From the NCBI GenBank assembly GCA_963575745.1, contig CAUYUJ010015516.1, positions 455,932 through 519,931 of the forward strand: a DNA stretch of 64,000 nucleotides, written 5' to 3'. This DNA comes from Prorocentrum cordatum (taxonomy: Eukaryota; Sar; Dinophyceae; Prorocentrales; Prorocentraceae). Position numbers and translations under genes: made by a program. Positions within the stretch are counted from its first letter, which is position 1. Every line of letters starts with the position of its first letter. Positions 50,300 to 61,294 of this stretch are shown in pieces. Below the pieces are notes generated by a model. That model searched no databases and had not been told where the DNA came from. It saw nothing but the letters and a program-made list of their open reading frames with translations.

Positions 50300-51000
50300 A
50301 TCAGTCGTTGCAGCGGCGGGTCCGCACTAAAGACTCTCTTGGGGCGCCCCCAGCCAAGTTCGCTCTGGCTGCCGCGACTGACGCCTGCAGCTCCTCAGCG
50401 GTGGGCGCTGCTGCCACTGACTGCTGCTGCTGTGCTCCTGGGGCGGCCGCAGATGTTGAGCCCGGCTGAACTTCCCCCTGCGCTGGCACCAGCTCCTGCG
50501 CTCGCATCGGCAGGACGAGGAACATAAGCACCCCCAGGAATCGATGACCCGCCCCCCGCTGGAGACGGACGCCGCGTCATCCTTGCGGGCCCGCTTGGCA
50601 GCCAAGCGCTGGCGGATCGCCCTTGCCTCAGCACGGAGCTCATGGATATTCTCCGCGCTCGGCCCAATAGCTGCCGCGATGGCCTTTTGGAGCTCCTTGG
50701 CCGCGTTGCCCTTGAGCTCCAACCACTTGCCCCGCTCGGCCTCCTCAACCTCCAGGCCGCCGGGGTCGAGTAGGTCTCCGTCTACGATCTCGGCCGCGGC
50801 GAAACCGCTCCCATCAGCGAGCAGCTGCGACAGGTTGATGTGCGAACCTGCTGGCACCTGCGTCGCATCTGGCCCAGCTGTACCCGGCGCCTCACGCTGG
50901 AGCTCCGCCATGAGCTCAGCCTGCCACTCTGCCTTGGCCTCCGCGCCTCGTCCTCTTGCTGCACCGCTTGCTCGAGCGCCGTCTCGGCCCTGCGGCACGC
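50300..51000 (-). pseudogene. Ala/Glu-rich coding relic, possibly a retroelement ORF1
   Basis: Minus frame from 50998: EWQAELMAELQREAPGTAG, LSQLLADGSGFAAAEIVDGD, a helical WLELKGNAAKELQKAIAAAI, then RAEARAIRQRLAAKRARKDD. After a frame change it continues AAAPTAEELQASVAAARANL to about 50301. Low-complexity helical composition fits ORF1/Gag-like proteins of non-LTR elements, but no diagnostic motif is present. Confidence 0.35.
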
Positions 51001-51577
51001 AACCCCCTTCGCACTGATGGTCTCCTCCACCAGCGGCTGCCGAGGCGCGGCAGCCGGCTCAGGCGCAGGGCCTGGAGCTCCTGGGCCCATGCATCCTTGC
51101 CGACGCGCTGCTAGAGCTGCTGCAGGAGCTCGGCCACCAAGGCAGTGCCCGTTCCGCGCGGCGGCGTTGCCGAAGGTTTGGGTGCCTGCATGAGGGAAGG
51201 CGCCTCAGACCCTGGCGGCTGGGCTGGCTGCCGCTGCCACTGGCCCTCACCACCTGACTCCGACCATACTCTCTGCGCCTTTCGCCGCGGCGGTTGGAAT
51301 GCTGGAGCGAGGGCAGAGCCGCACGAGAAGCACTCAGATCTCGATGTCAAGACCCCGTGGTAGCAACAGCTCGTGCACGCGAGGAACTGCTACGTCGCAT
51401 CCTTGACCACCCGTGAGGCACAACGTACTGTACTGGAGTAGCCCTGAACGGGCTCCGTGTGAAAGTCTGGGCGCGGCACAGGGATCGCTGGTGCGGGCGC
51501 ACCTCCCCCTTGCCACACCTCAAGTCGCTGAGCTTCCCGCTACGGACTTGAGCCAAAATGGTTACGGAAGGGCGGAG

Positions 51578-51587
51578 CGAGGAGGAG

Positions 51588-51620
<33 letters not shown>

Positions 51621-51795
51621 CAAGAGGAGGAAGAGGAGGAAGAGGAGGAAGAGGAGGAGGAGGAGGGGGAGGAGGAGGAGGACGACGAGAAGGAGAACGA
51701 GGAGGAGGACGAGGACGAAGACGAGGACGAGGGAGGCGGAGGAGGAAAAGGAGGCGGAGGAGGAGGAGGAGGAGGAGGAGGAGGAGGGCCGAAGG
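51578..51795. repeat. GGA tract
   Basis: GGA/GAA/GAC purine tract, followed by GC-rich unique sequence containing the second copy (51855-51893) of the 45612-45653 repeat. Confidence 0.95.
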
Positions 51796-51989
51796 TGGCG
51801 AACCCCGTGACCCTCCCCGCCCCCCCCCGCCGCTCCCCGCCGCCATATCCCGTCCTCGCCGCGGGGCCGGCCGCGTCGGGCCCCCGGCTGCGCAGGGGGC
51901 CCCGCGGCGAGCGGCGGGGGCCCAGGGCCGCCATGCGCCAGCACCGCGCGGCGGTGCGCGCGCGCGCGGCGGCGGCGGCGGCCCCCCGC

Positions 51990-52135
51990 GCTGAAGAGGA
52001 GGAGGAGGAGGAGGAGGAGCAGGAGGAGGAACGTTAACGTTTTCAATTAACGTTTTAATTCGATATCGATAACGTTAACGTTTTCAATTAACGTTAACGG
52101 TATCGATCATTCGATATTGCCTCAATTAACGTTTT
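51990..52135. repeat. short GGA tract and AACGTT/ATCGAT palindrome cluster
   Basis: After GGA repeats (51995-52031) the sequence switches abruptly to AT-rich GTTAACGTTTTCAATTAACG, which occurs twice (about 52033 and 52071) with ATCGAT between. Every AACGTT, GTTAAC and ATCGAT is palindromic. The cluster marks a sharp composition border with the A/C-rich plus-strand stretch that follows. Confidence 0.75.
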
Positions 52136-52149
52136 CTCATTGTTTCTCA

Positions 52150-55100
52150 TTGTACGGACTTGAGGGCGCATCCAACTGGTTTCATTGTCAGTCACGGCCT
52201 TGCGCGGAAGATCGGTCACTGTATATTCCCAACACACAAGCAGCATACGACGCAACACACGCAGCACCGTATACAGCATCCGAGCACGACCCACAGACCA
52301 GCATCATACAACCTCAGTTGGACAGTACAGAGACAATGGACTGGGATACGATGGACTGGGATATCTGCATTCAGGGGCACAGCCTCTCGCCTGCCTCATA
52401 CCTGAAGGAGCCCTGCGGGCACACCTCCGGGAAGGACACCTAAGGCGAACAGTAACCACAGCACCAACATATACGACGACTACACAGCATCTAAACTGTA
52501 GGACCAACTCGACAGATGACCTTGCAGAGTATGCTGTCCGCCCCATACCTGGTACGGGAGCCGATAAGGCATACATCAGGGAGGGGCTCAACGGGCTTAC
52601 TCACCAGGCAGCAACCTCGATTTCACCACAAACATTGCACGCTGAGCGCCATCAGCTTCCCAAAACAGATTGCTCGACTGCCATTTTACATCACATATGG
52701 AATGGTCGCAGCCCTCAGTCCTATGATCGACCTGCAGCTGCAGCAACTGGCTCAAACCAGCGATGTTTTCACTAGCGCTTAATGGTACCCTCCATATCTC
52801 CTGATTCATGCAAAATGGCCCTGGCCATGTACCATACACGGCCACATCAGAGGACATCCTCGCTGTCCACACTGAGCAATGGTCAACCTCCCTTCGCTTT
52901 ATGTACGCCCCTGCGCTGGAAATCTACATCACCGACAACGAGAAAACAGAAAACCTACATACAACAAAACGGAATACACTACGTGAAGAACAGTACCGTA
53001 CCACTGCCAAGCAGAACGAGGTCGACGGCAACGACGACGTACAACCACTACTCAGCTCAAGTGGCCGACCAACACTCCAACCATTACAACGCACAGCAAC
53101 ACCGACTGGCAACGATCCAAGCACTGCTCATTTACTTAAGAGCTCAGGTACATAAACACAAGCAGGACGAAGTCAGCAACGACGACCTCGACAAACACTT
53201 CGTAAGCATCTGCCCACTTGGAATATGAGTACATTCCTGCTACTATCCAGAAGGAATGGGCACGTACAGCACTGCAAAGCCACATTGAATTTGCATACCT
53301 GCCCGACGTGAACCAGGAGATACCTCCAACTACTGGAATGTGTACTACATCAATGGATCAACACGAACTCACACACTAGCATCTAGAGCCACTGGGCTGA
53401 GAGGCCATACAAAAAACAATTCTACAGACGCGCCGACTATCGACAGGACGGACAACCTTTCATGCCCAACGACACTACCGACCACGACGTACGAACGTGA
53501 AATTATGATTGACAAACCATGGGACAAGATCAACCGCGACATAGAGCACAACAGAGTACGGCTGAGACAAACTCACTACAACAAGGACGGCACGGGAAAG
53601 GACATGGTAGAGGCGCCGTACAAAATGTACAACCAGAAGCGCGAGAAGCGCTACCACTTTAACATCGATCAACACAGCGGTACACACACCACGTACCATT
53701 CCAGCGTCACCAACGCGTTCCTGAGCTCCATGACCAACCCTGAGAACAACATCGTCACAGTGTCCGAGCTCCTTCACTCATTAACTTACTAGCAGCCGTA
53801 CTTCACACATCGGGTACGGCAGCACTACTCCCACCGTGGGCCACTTCGATCGCGGACAAGACACACCGACACATCACACCACCACTCTATTACCGGCTGC
53901 CCGACGTGGAGCTACAAGACGTCGACGACCACACAGCGGAGCCATTCAACAAGAAGATAGGCTCAGTAAGAGCGCAGCCGTCACAAGCACCACAACATCC
54001 AAGACCTCCAACACATTTTGAGTTCCAGGCACCTACACCAAACAACCTGGCTTGGCCACAAATCATTGGGCGACTTACACCAATACCAGTAACTCACCTA
54101 CACCCAGACTCACATGCAACCAGTGACCAGGAACAGCAACACGACCAGGCACACGCCGATAATGTAAAGTCCTCACCCACGCTGCACTAGCTTCGTTTTT
54201 AGGCCACCGGAATACATACGTACGCCGCTGCTCGAAATACCGACCGACATCGGACCAGACAACCCCCACTACGAAATGATTCAAGGACAGCTGGAGCAAC
54301 AACGAAAATATGAACAAGCAGATTACGACTACGAAGACAAACTGCGAAAGCGTTGCCCTGGACATGTACTACCGACACCGCCACAAAAATACATACCACA
54401 GCTCGACTTCAGACCCAAGAGGGACCACCAACAAGCAAGGGCACCGCCACCACCCAATCACGCACCTACACCACTACCCAAGGCCAAGACGCCAACGCCC
54501 ATCGCGCCCCCGACTCAACAAAGTCAGCGCACCCAGAAATACCTGCCCCACCCGCATCTGAACCCTGATCCGCAAGCGGCCCCACTCTATACGTTCAAGT
54601 TGCCACCGACAGAGCAGACAAAGCACTTGTAGCTCAAAGACACAACACCCGCAGACAACCACATGGAAGCAGCGGCCGAACGACCGAGTACGACTGCCAA
54701 TCGTCAACTACATGTGCGACTTCGAGAACGACTACATATCCAACGAGGAGTTCAGGCTGGCAGTCAACCTCACCAACAGGCACCTCATGACCCTAATGCA
54801 GAACCCAACAGCGAGGATGCACGAGACGGCAAAGCAGGCTACACCCACTTTCTCACAACGGCTCTGGTCATGTCTCGACTATGCGGATAACATGAGCTAC
54901 GATTGGGCTGTGCGCGTTGACGACACAGAACACCCACTGCAGCATATTTGCGATCCAACCTACAAGCAAAACGTCGATTACATCGAAAGTCATACACCAA
55001 CGAGCACCAATTCCAGCGGCGCCACCAACGACGACCCACCACTACTTACCACAAGCCAGACAGCACCAAAGACCACCCAACAAGCACTAACCAACCAGCC

Positions 55101-55870
55101 ACAACAAACCCACCACCACCTACCAGCCAATTACAGGCAGCCAGCAGACACTGGCACACCATATCAGCCAGCACCAGCGAGCAACACCAATACTATCCAG
55201 CCGCAAACCACCCATACGATCAGAAGCCCGAATCACCCACCACCACCTAGCCTCAGGATTCCAATAGTATGCCCACTACCAGAAGCCGCCAGAGCTCAAC
55301 GATGGATCCACGATACACCAACGTCAGAGCTCGCACCTCGAACGCTCGCCACGAGGCAGGTTTACTTTCCACCCAAAGCGCCACCAGCTCAGAACCAAGA
55401 CGGACAAACAAGTGCTACCGCCACCCCATTGACTCCACTCACGGACAATCTTGGAAACATACTAGTCCACAACAACAACGTTCAAAGGCTCTTGATTACA
55501 ACGAAACCTGACGGAACCACCGGATGCAATACCAGCAGCGTTTGTCTGAAGTACGACAGCGCAACCTACGCCGCGCAAAACTACGACAACAACAAAAACA
55601 TTCTACAGCCATGGCAGCGCCAACCAGACCGAAGACCAAGTTCCCAGTACCAGAACGCAAGGCGTCACCTGCAGCGCCCCCCCACACCCCAGGTACCTCA
55701 TCAGAAGGCCCCGCCTACGGCGAAGCCAACGATCCCAACGGGACTTGAGGATGGCAGCCCTCGCTGGGGATGATGGACACTAAAACGGCAGTGGTACTAG
55801 TAATGGACAATACTACTACAAAGATGGCCTCGATTACGATCTCACGTCATCCACGGCGGCAACCATCAGA
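52150..55870 (+). pseudogene. long unidentified frame-broken coding region
   Basis: Plus-strand protein-like pieces follow each other with frequent frame changes. Examples: SEDILAVHTEQWSTSLRFMY (about 52845-52905), LATIQALLIYLRAQVHKHKQ (53107-53166), EYEYIPATIQKEWARTALQS (53220-53280), INRDIEHNRVRLRQTHYNKD (53530-53590), EYIRTPLLEIPTDIGPDNPH and QGQLEQQRKYEQADYDYEDK (54210-54345). The longest intact piece is 54712-55773 (353 codons): MCDFENDYISNEEFRLAV, NRHLMTLMQNPTARM, then a Pro/Thr/Gln-rich tail. The A/C-rich codon choice resembles the coding strand of the 18-kb retrotransposon and differs from the GC-rich flanks, which suggests a mobile element or transferred sequence. No polymerase, integrase or other diagnostic motif was found. 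Confidence 0.45.
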
Positions 55871-56104
55871 ACCTCAGTTACCAAAGCATAGCTTGCATCC
55901 TCCGGCTTCCAGTCTGTTGGTGCCAATGCTCCTCCTGCCTCATCATCGTTCGTCTTTCCACTCGTCTCACCTTTCCCGCTCCCGATGCACCTGTGGGCCT
56001 CCTCTCCCCCCTCGGGCGTCGTGCCCCACTGACTGCTGGGGAAGGCTGAGGCCCTGAGGCCCTGTTCTTCCGCATGCGGAAGCACAGGACATCCGCCTTC
56101 GGGC

Positions 56105-56463
56105 GATGCGGCTAGATATGAAACCCGACGTTCTCCACGCCGACGTCGCCGATGCATCGCCAACGTCGCCGGTGCATCGACGATGCAGCAGCGATGTGTC
56201 GGCGATGCAGCGGCGATGGATGCATCGGCGATGCATCGGCGATGCGGCGCGATCATTCGACCCCATCTACGGCAGGTTCGTGTCGTGCCGACCCCAGCGT
56301 TGGTTTTTGACACCGCAGGGATCGTTCAACCTTGAACGATCGGCCGCTGCCGCAACGTCCGATCGTTCAACATCGATCGATTCTGGGTCGCCGGCGGCGT
56401 TCAACCTTGAACGTCCGCGCTGGGGTCGCCGCTGGTCGACACGACGCAAACCTACCGTACTCG
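56105..56463. mobile_element. GATGCATC cluster followed by an inverted-repeat element between two GACCCCATCT copies
   Basis: A GATGCATCGGCGATGC-type cluster (56105-56250) ends in GACCCCATCT (56259-56268). The 195 bp from 56269 to 56463 have imperfect inverted ends (ACGGCAGGTTCGTGTCGTG against the complement of the right end, ACGGTAGGTTTGCGTCGTG). They contain GATCGTTCAA, CC, TTGAACGATC. A second GACCCCATCT follows at 56464-56473. Confidence 0.55.
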
Positions 56464-56555
56464 GACCCCATCTGGGAAGCCGAATTCGGGGGACGCGGCT
56501 GCCCGGGTTGTGGCTGGTCCAGCTGGGGCACGCCGAGCTCCAGCACACGCCCGGG

Positions 56556-59500
56556 CTACAAGGCTGCCCGCAGCTCGTGCAGCAGCGCGGGCGCCGGGGG
56601 CAGCTCCAGCGCCCCCGCGAACAGGCCGCAGCTCGGCAGGGCGTCGCCGCCGGTGGTCAGCTCGACCCGCTGGTAGCCGTCCCCGCACGCGACGGCGGCC
56701 AGCCGCTTGTTGGGCACGTCCGCCTCGGCAGTGCTCGTGCCGCGGACGCCCTTGACCGGGCGCCACGGGCCCCGCGGCGACTCCTGCACCCACGCCGCGT
56801 ACAGCCCGGAGCGGCGCACCGAGTTGCCGCCGAAGTCCTCGATGAAGCTGTAGAGGCCCGACAGCCGACCTCCCTCCTCGTCTGCCGGCTCTGGGCGAAA
56901 GTGCCGCGCGAACTCGACCCAACCGCTGTCCGGTTTGTGGAACCAGCACGTGACTTCCGAGCCGCCGTCGACGGCCGCGGACTGCACGGCAAAGGTGTAG
57001 GTCGCTCCTGGCTCCCACGCCGCAAGCTCGCAGTCTTCCGGCGCGCCCGAGCCGCTGACGCAGTACGCCCCCATGCCTTTGCCCTCCCCGCCGAAAGGAC
57101 TGGCAACGACGCCGTCGCACAAGCTGCGGTTCTGGACGCGGAGTCCCGCTTGCGGATGGTCCCACAGGGAGAAGAGCACCTGCTGCTTGGTGCCGTCGTG
57201 CTGCTGGATGCCACAATACCCTCCACTGACAGAAGCACAAAAGAACTGCACAAGCATAAATGTTCGGAGCTCCACGGATTTCTTGGGTGGGCGCTGGACC
57301 CCCTCTCTGGAGCTCAGAGCGCCCCAGGGGCGACGCCGGAGGCGCCGCCAGGCGGGGCCCAGCGCCGATCCCGAAAATCCGCGCCGACCTTCGAAAATTA
57401 TGTGTTTTATGCCATCGTTTGTTCTTCGAGCTAAAACCGCAGGTCGCATAGTACGTGCATGGGGAGGGTTCAGCGACGCGGATCTGGCAGGCGAAGGCGT
57501 GAACGGGGTTTCCAATATCCCACCAGCAGTGCACCGACGGCGCCGGGTCACGGCCAGGCTTCCATTCGCAAGCGGGGCAGAACGAATCTGGCGCAATGTA
57601 GAGATCATACCGAGTATCACTCTTCATCGACCCTTGCAACTGACCCTGCGATTTGCGGAAAAAGAAACATACGGGCGGTTCGTCTTCTTCGCCAAACTGA
57701 TTGAAGTGCGGCTTCCGCCACGCGAAGCCTCCACAATCTATCTGCAAGCACCGTAGACGATTCTTCAAGAAGTCCGACTCTGAACGGCACACGCCTGAGT
57801 TGGCTACTGACTGAAAGACGGACGTAGAATTCTCGAACTTCGCCCATGTCGCATTGTTTTCAGCGAGACGTCTCAACGGATCCTCCCGGCCAGCGCACGT
57901 GACAACGTAATGCTCCCACTCCCCATCTTCTGGTTCAGCGCCTCCGCCAACATGAAGACATCCGTCAGCCCCCTGCGTGGCCCTGATCTCGGACAAATGC
58001 TCGAGCGAACTAATGATCCAAAAATCATCGTACGCATATAAAAATGTACGCGCTTGTCTGTTAACGTAAATCGCTTTGCTATTGATCTTACCCAGGTCAA
58101 CGTCGAGTGTGTACGTGCCGGCATAATGACCGTTTTCTCTTTCCCGGATAACGGTCGTTAGCCAGGGGGTGTCGGGCGGGAGGTAAAGGTCACGGCGGCC
58201 GCGGCGTGCACCCGCCAGGGAGCGTCCGCGCCACTGGCGCATCAATCGCCTGTGCACGCCACAGCATGTAAGGGGGGGGTGCAGGCCACCCCCCCAATAC
58301 CGTTAACTCAAACGATCGTATTACGATCGTTTGAGTTAACCGGGAGGCGGGGGGGGCCGGGTAACGAGCGCCACCCTGGGGGGGAAAGAAAACGCTCACA
58401 TGTGAATCGGCACCTTCCGCTCTGCCACGCTTCGCTGTGAACGTGAGCTGAATGATCCGCTGCACTTCGTAAGTATCCCACGCGCCCACGTCGGGTTCCG
58501 CGCCCCCGCCGCTGTGAAAGCCACCCAAGGCGCCCTCCTTCCCCTTGACACTGGGGAGCCAACTGATTGCAGTGATCACCCAGCAGTCACCGGAAGCGGC
58601 CAAGAATCGTGTCCTGCCCTCGTTGATGTAAACTGCCTTGCCGTTGACTGTCCCCTGGCTCCTATCTAATGTGTATGTGCCCGCGCAGTCGGCATGTGGA
58701 AGAAAAAACAACTGCGTAAACATTAACTTTCGGAGGTCCGCGCGGCCTTCTTGGATCGGCGCTGGGCCCCCTGGCGGCGCCTCTGGCGCCGCGTCCAGCG
58801 CAGATCCAAGAAATCCGCGCGGACCTCCAACAGTTTATAGTCATGCAGTGCCATCTTCTTCGCGCATATCGGCGGCGAGCCGGGGGAAAGTGAGAAGGAG
58901 AAGGCCTTCTCAGAAGGCGGCGGGACTTCTCAGTAGCCCTCCCGCCTTCTGAGAAGTTTTCTGTGTCTTCGGGGAAGGCTCAGGAAACTTCTCGGAGGGC
59001 CATGGGACTTCCGAGCCCTCTGAGAAGGCCTTCTCCTGCTCACTTCCCCCCCCCCCCTCGCTCGCCGCCGAACATAGTTGTCCCTGCCAGGCCTGGTCAC
59101 GAAGACGAACATCTGGGCCTCAGACGTGCGGGCCTCGGCCCCGCTGGCTGCCCCGTGCTGGCCTCCGCGCTGCACCACGTACGCGTCCCACTCGCCCGCG
59201 TCGGGCTCCGCGCCCCCGCCGCTGTGGAGGCCGCCGAAGGCGCCCCCCTCGTCCTTGACGCTGGGGAGCCAGTGGATTCCAGTGATCACCCAGTCGTCAC
59301 CGCAGGAGGCCAAGAACCTTCGGTGGCCAATCATGGGAGCCGCCCATGGCATCTTGCCGGCTCTTGCGATTCGGCGCAACTCGACGCTAAGTCGGCACTG
59401 ATCGACGCTAAGTCAACGCTGCCTGACGCTAAATCGGCGCTACCTCATCGACTCCCAAACGCTAATCGACGTTCATCGACGCTGAGGACGGAACCAAGAG

Positions 59501-59697
59501 GGTACACCAAGCTCCCATGATTTGCTACCGAAAAGAGCCTTGTCCTGCTCTCGTTGATGTAGATCGGCTTGCCGTTTATCGTCCCCTGATCCGAATCCAA
59601 CATGTACGCGCCCGCGCAGTCGGCATAATTGTCCTTGCCAGGCTTCGTGACAAAGACGAACATGTGGAGCTGAGATCTCGCCGGCAGGGCACCCCCG
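56556..59697 (-). CDS. DUF3472 protein with three tandem N-terminal modules, five exons, 5' end missing
   Basis: Exons: 59697-59539, 59317-59073, 58692-58400, 58233-57431, 57225-56556. Phases agree across all joins and give 722 residues. Three copies of a ~75-residue module of unknown family precede the C-terminal domain: YADCAGAYMLDSDQGTING...GGLHSGGGAEPDAGEWDAY, its second copy in exon 3, and HYAGTYTLDVDLGKINSKAI...HVGGGAEPEDGEWEHYVV. The C-terminal ~290 residues match DUF3472 proteins (PSVHCWWDIGNPVHAFACQI, CTYYATCGF joined to SGGYCGIQQ, then QVLFSLWD, FGGEGKGMG, WEPGATYTF, LYSFIEDFGG). Exon 1 starts at an acceptor, so more exons lie upstream. No signal peptide is visible in this partial product. 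Function unknown; DUF3472 is a beta-rich, presumably carbohydrate- or surface-associated domain, which is inference. Confidence 0.8.
57226..57430 (-). mobile_element. intron 4 of the DUF3472 gene, containing an inverted-repeat (introner-like) element
   Basis: Within the 205-bp intron, 57262-57396 has imperfect inverted ends: TTCGAAGGTCGGCGCGGAT and TTCGGAGCTCCACGGATTTC, each followed by TTGGG/CGGGA and a GGCGCTGG segment, with a GGCGCC-rich centre. It belongs to the same family as 58728-58830. The protein join requires AG at both boundaries (TTTTAG and GTCAG), so the intron would run CT...AG or GC...CA. Confidence 0.6.
58234..58399 (-). other. intron 3 of the DUF3472 gene with a 39-bp perfect palindrome
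   Basis: Canonical GT (CAT|GTGAGC) to AG (GCCAG|TGG), 166 bp. Positions 58302-58340 consist of GTTAACTCAAACGATCGTA, one T, and the exact complement. C-runs and G-runs flank it on either side. Confidence 0.75.
58693..59072 (-). mobile_element. intron 2 of the DUF3472 gene, made of two inverted-repeat elements
   Basis: The 380-bp intron holds element 58869-59071 (ends TCGGCGGCGAGC; inverted repeats continue through GAAGTGAG and GGAGAAGGCCTTCTCAGA) and element 58728-58830 (ends TTTCGGAGGTCCGCGCGG and TTGGAGGTCCGCGCGGATTT, each with TTCTTGGATC and GCGCTGG). The first begins one base after the exon border. TATG occurs on both sides of it as a possible target duplication. Confidence 0.65.
59318..59538 (-). 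other. intron 1 of the DUF3472 gene (GC-AG)
   Basis: 221 bp, donor ACAAG|GCTCTT and acceptor CGAAG|GTTC; the join restores SRTR-FLAS in the module. Loosely repeated CGACGCTAAGTC/CGACGCTAAATC segments lie at about 59375-59490. Confidence 0.7.
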
Positions 59698-59789
59698 CTG
59701 CACAAGCGGCAGACGCAAATCACACATGCTCCAAACTCGAGACGAAACAGCTCAGGAGGTGCGAGAAGATGCGGAGGGAAAAGGAAGAG

Positions 59790-59840
59790 CCGATCCAAGA
59801 GATCTCCGCGCGGAACTCCGAAGGTTTCTGTTTACACAGG
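59790..59840. repeat. half copy of the AAATCCGCGCGGACCTCC repeat family
   Basis: GATCCAAGAGATCTCCGCGC followed by GGAACTCCGAAGG matches one arm of the elements at 57262-57396 and 58728-58830. Another single arm is at 42716-42745 (GAAATCCGCGCGGACCTCCA). Confidence 0.55.
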
Positions 59841-59879
59841 CGTTGCTTCTTCGTCTTATTCTTCTTCTTCGACGACGAG

Positions 59880-60525
59880 GGGACAAGAGAGAGAGAGAGG
59901 AAAAAGGGGATGAGGAGAAGGAGCAGAGGGAGCAGGAGGAGGAGGAGGAGGAGGAGGGACCGGAGGAGGAGGGGCAGGGGTAGATAAGCACGGGGCAGGG
60001 GGAGTAAGAGGAGGAGTGGGAGGAGCAGGAGGAGGCCTGAGGAGGAGGAGGAGGAGGAGGAGGAGGAGGAGGAGGAGGAGCCCGCCGCTATCGCCGCGGT
60101 TCGCCCCTGGGGTGGGGGGGGGGGGGGCGGAGGCGGAGAGCGGCGGGGGGGCGGAGGAGGGCGGCTGGCCGTCGTGGCCCCTCCCTCCCCCTCCAGTCTT
60201 CTCCCTCCCTCCCCCCCCCCCCCCTGCTCCCTCGCTCCCTCCTCTCCCTCCCCCTGCCTCCCTCCCCCTCTCCCTCCCTCTCCCTCCCTCTCCCTCCCTC
60301 TCTCCTCCCCTCGTCCCCCTCCCTATCCCTCCCTCTCCCTCCCATCTCCCTCCCTCTCCCTCCCTCTCTCCCCTCCCTCCTTCTCCCTCCCTCTCCCCCT
60401 TCTCCATCCCTCTCCCTCCCCTCCTCCCTCTCCCTCCCCTCCCTCCCTCCCCTCCCCCTCCCCCTGCTCCCGCCCCTCCCTCCCGTCTTCTCCCTCCCTC
60501 CCTCCCTTCTTCGCCCTGCCCTCCT
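59880..60525. repeat. purine tract followed by CCCTCTCC pyrimidine tract
   Basis: GAGAGA then GGA repeats (59885-60080), about 100 bp of GC-rich sequence with G-runs, then CTCCCTCCCTCTCC-type repeats to 60515. The tract changes strand polarity at about 60170. Confidence 0.9.
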
Positions 60526-61200
60526 GCAGTCGGGCTGCGGAAGAAGGATCGCGGAATCCAGTCACCATGTCATTTGTTTGCTGGCCTCCAGCTTGGAATT
60601 GGACTTGCCCCCGCTGATGCTCCCACGCTGAATGCAGTCAACCCGCACAAGAAGGGCGCAAAATAAGGATGCAAGGGTCTTGGAAGGCCCTGCCGATACT
60701 TTGCGTGCGGGGCGCGGCGAACGAATGCGGCCAAGGATGGGCCGACGGGGAAAGATGCAAGGGTAGCCTTGGACAGCTTCTCATCCCTACAATGCGGGTT
60801 GACGGTCGTGGGGAAAGACGTCCCATGTTGGAGCCAAAGGCGCCTGCGAGGATGAGGGGCGCTGGGGAAACAGCCATGGCAGGACCTGAGAAACATCAAT
60901 CCCCGTCCGAACAACACTGTTCCTTGCTTCAGCGTCTTGGCTGTACTCTGGAACTTGTTTTCTTTCATGTTCGCGATGACGAGCGTGAACGGGGGAGGGG
61001 GGGAGCTCGTCTCCCCCGACCACATCACGGCGGGGGGCGCCGGAAATCTCATGAACTACTTGAAGAGTCCGTAGGACGTCAATGCGAGCATGGGCAACAT
61101 AGCGTGACGTGATCCGGGGGAGGGGGAGGGAGAGGCGATCACGGGCGTCTTCGCCCATATTATGTTCCGTTAGGAAAATGACTTGCGCTTGCTTGTTTGT
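60526..61200. other. no gene recognised
   Basis: Unique sequence. A plus frame (60669-61112) and a minus frame (61052-60570) overlap, and neither has motifs or splice pairs. Confidence 0.5.
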
Positions 61201-61208
61201 CGACATAC

Positions 61209-61245
61209 ATATATGTATAGAGAGAGAATATATATATATATATAT

Positions 61246-61294
<49 letters not shown>

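Noticed and set aside
51578-52037. Acidic Glu-rich protein (plus strand, 159 codons)
   Set aside because: Encoded entirely by GGA repeats and GC-rich low-complexity sequence.
56106-57434. 442-codon plus-strand frame
   Set aside because: Antisense of the DUF3472 exons, whose motifs and splice phases are consistent on the minus strand.
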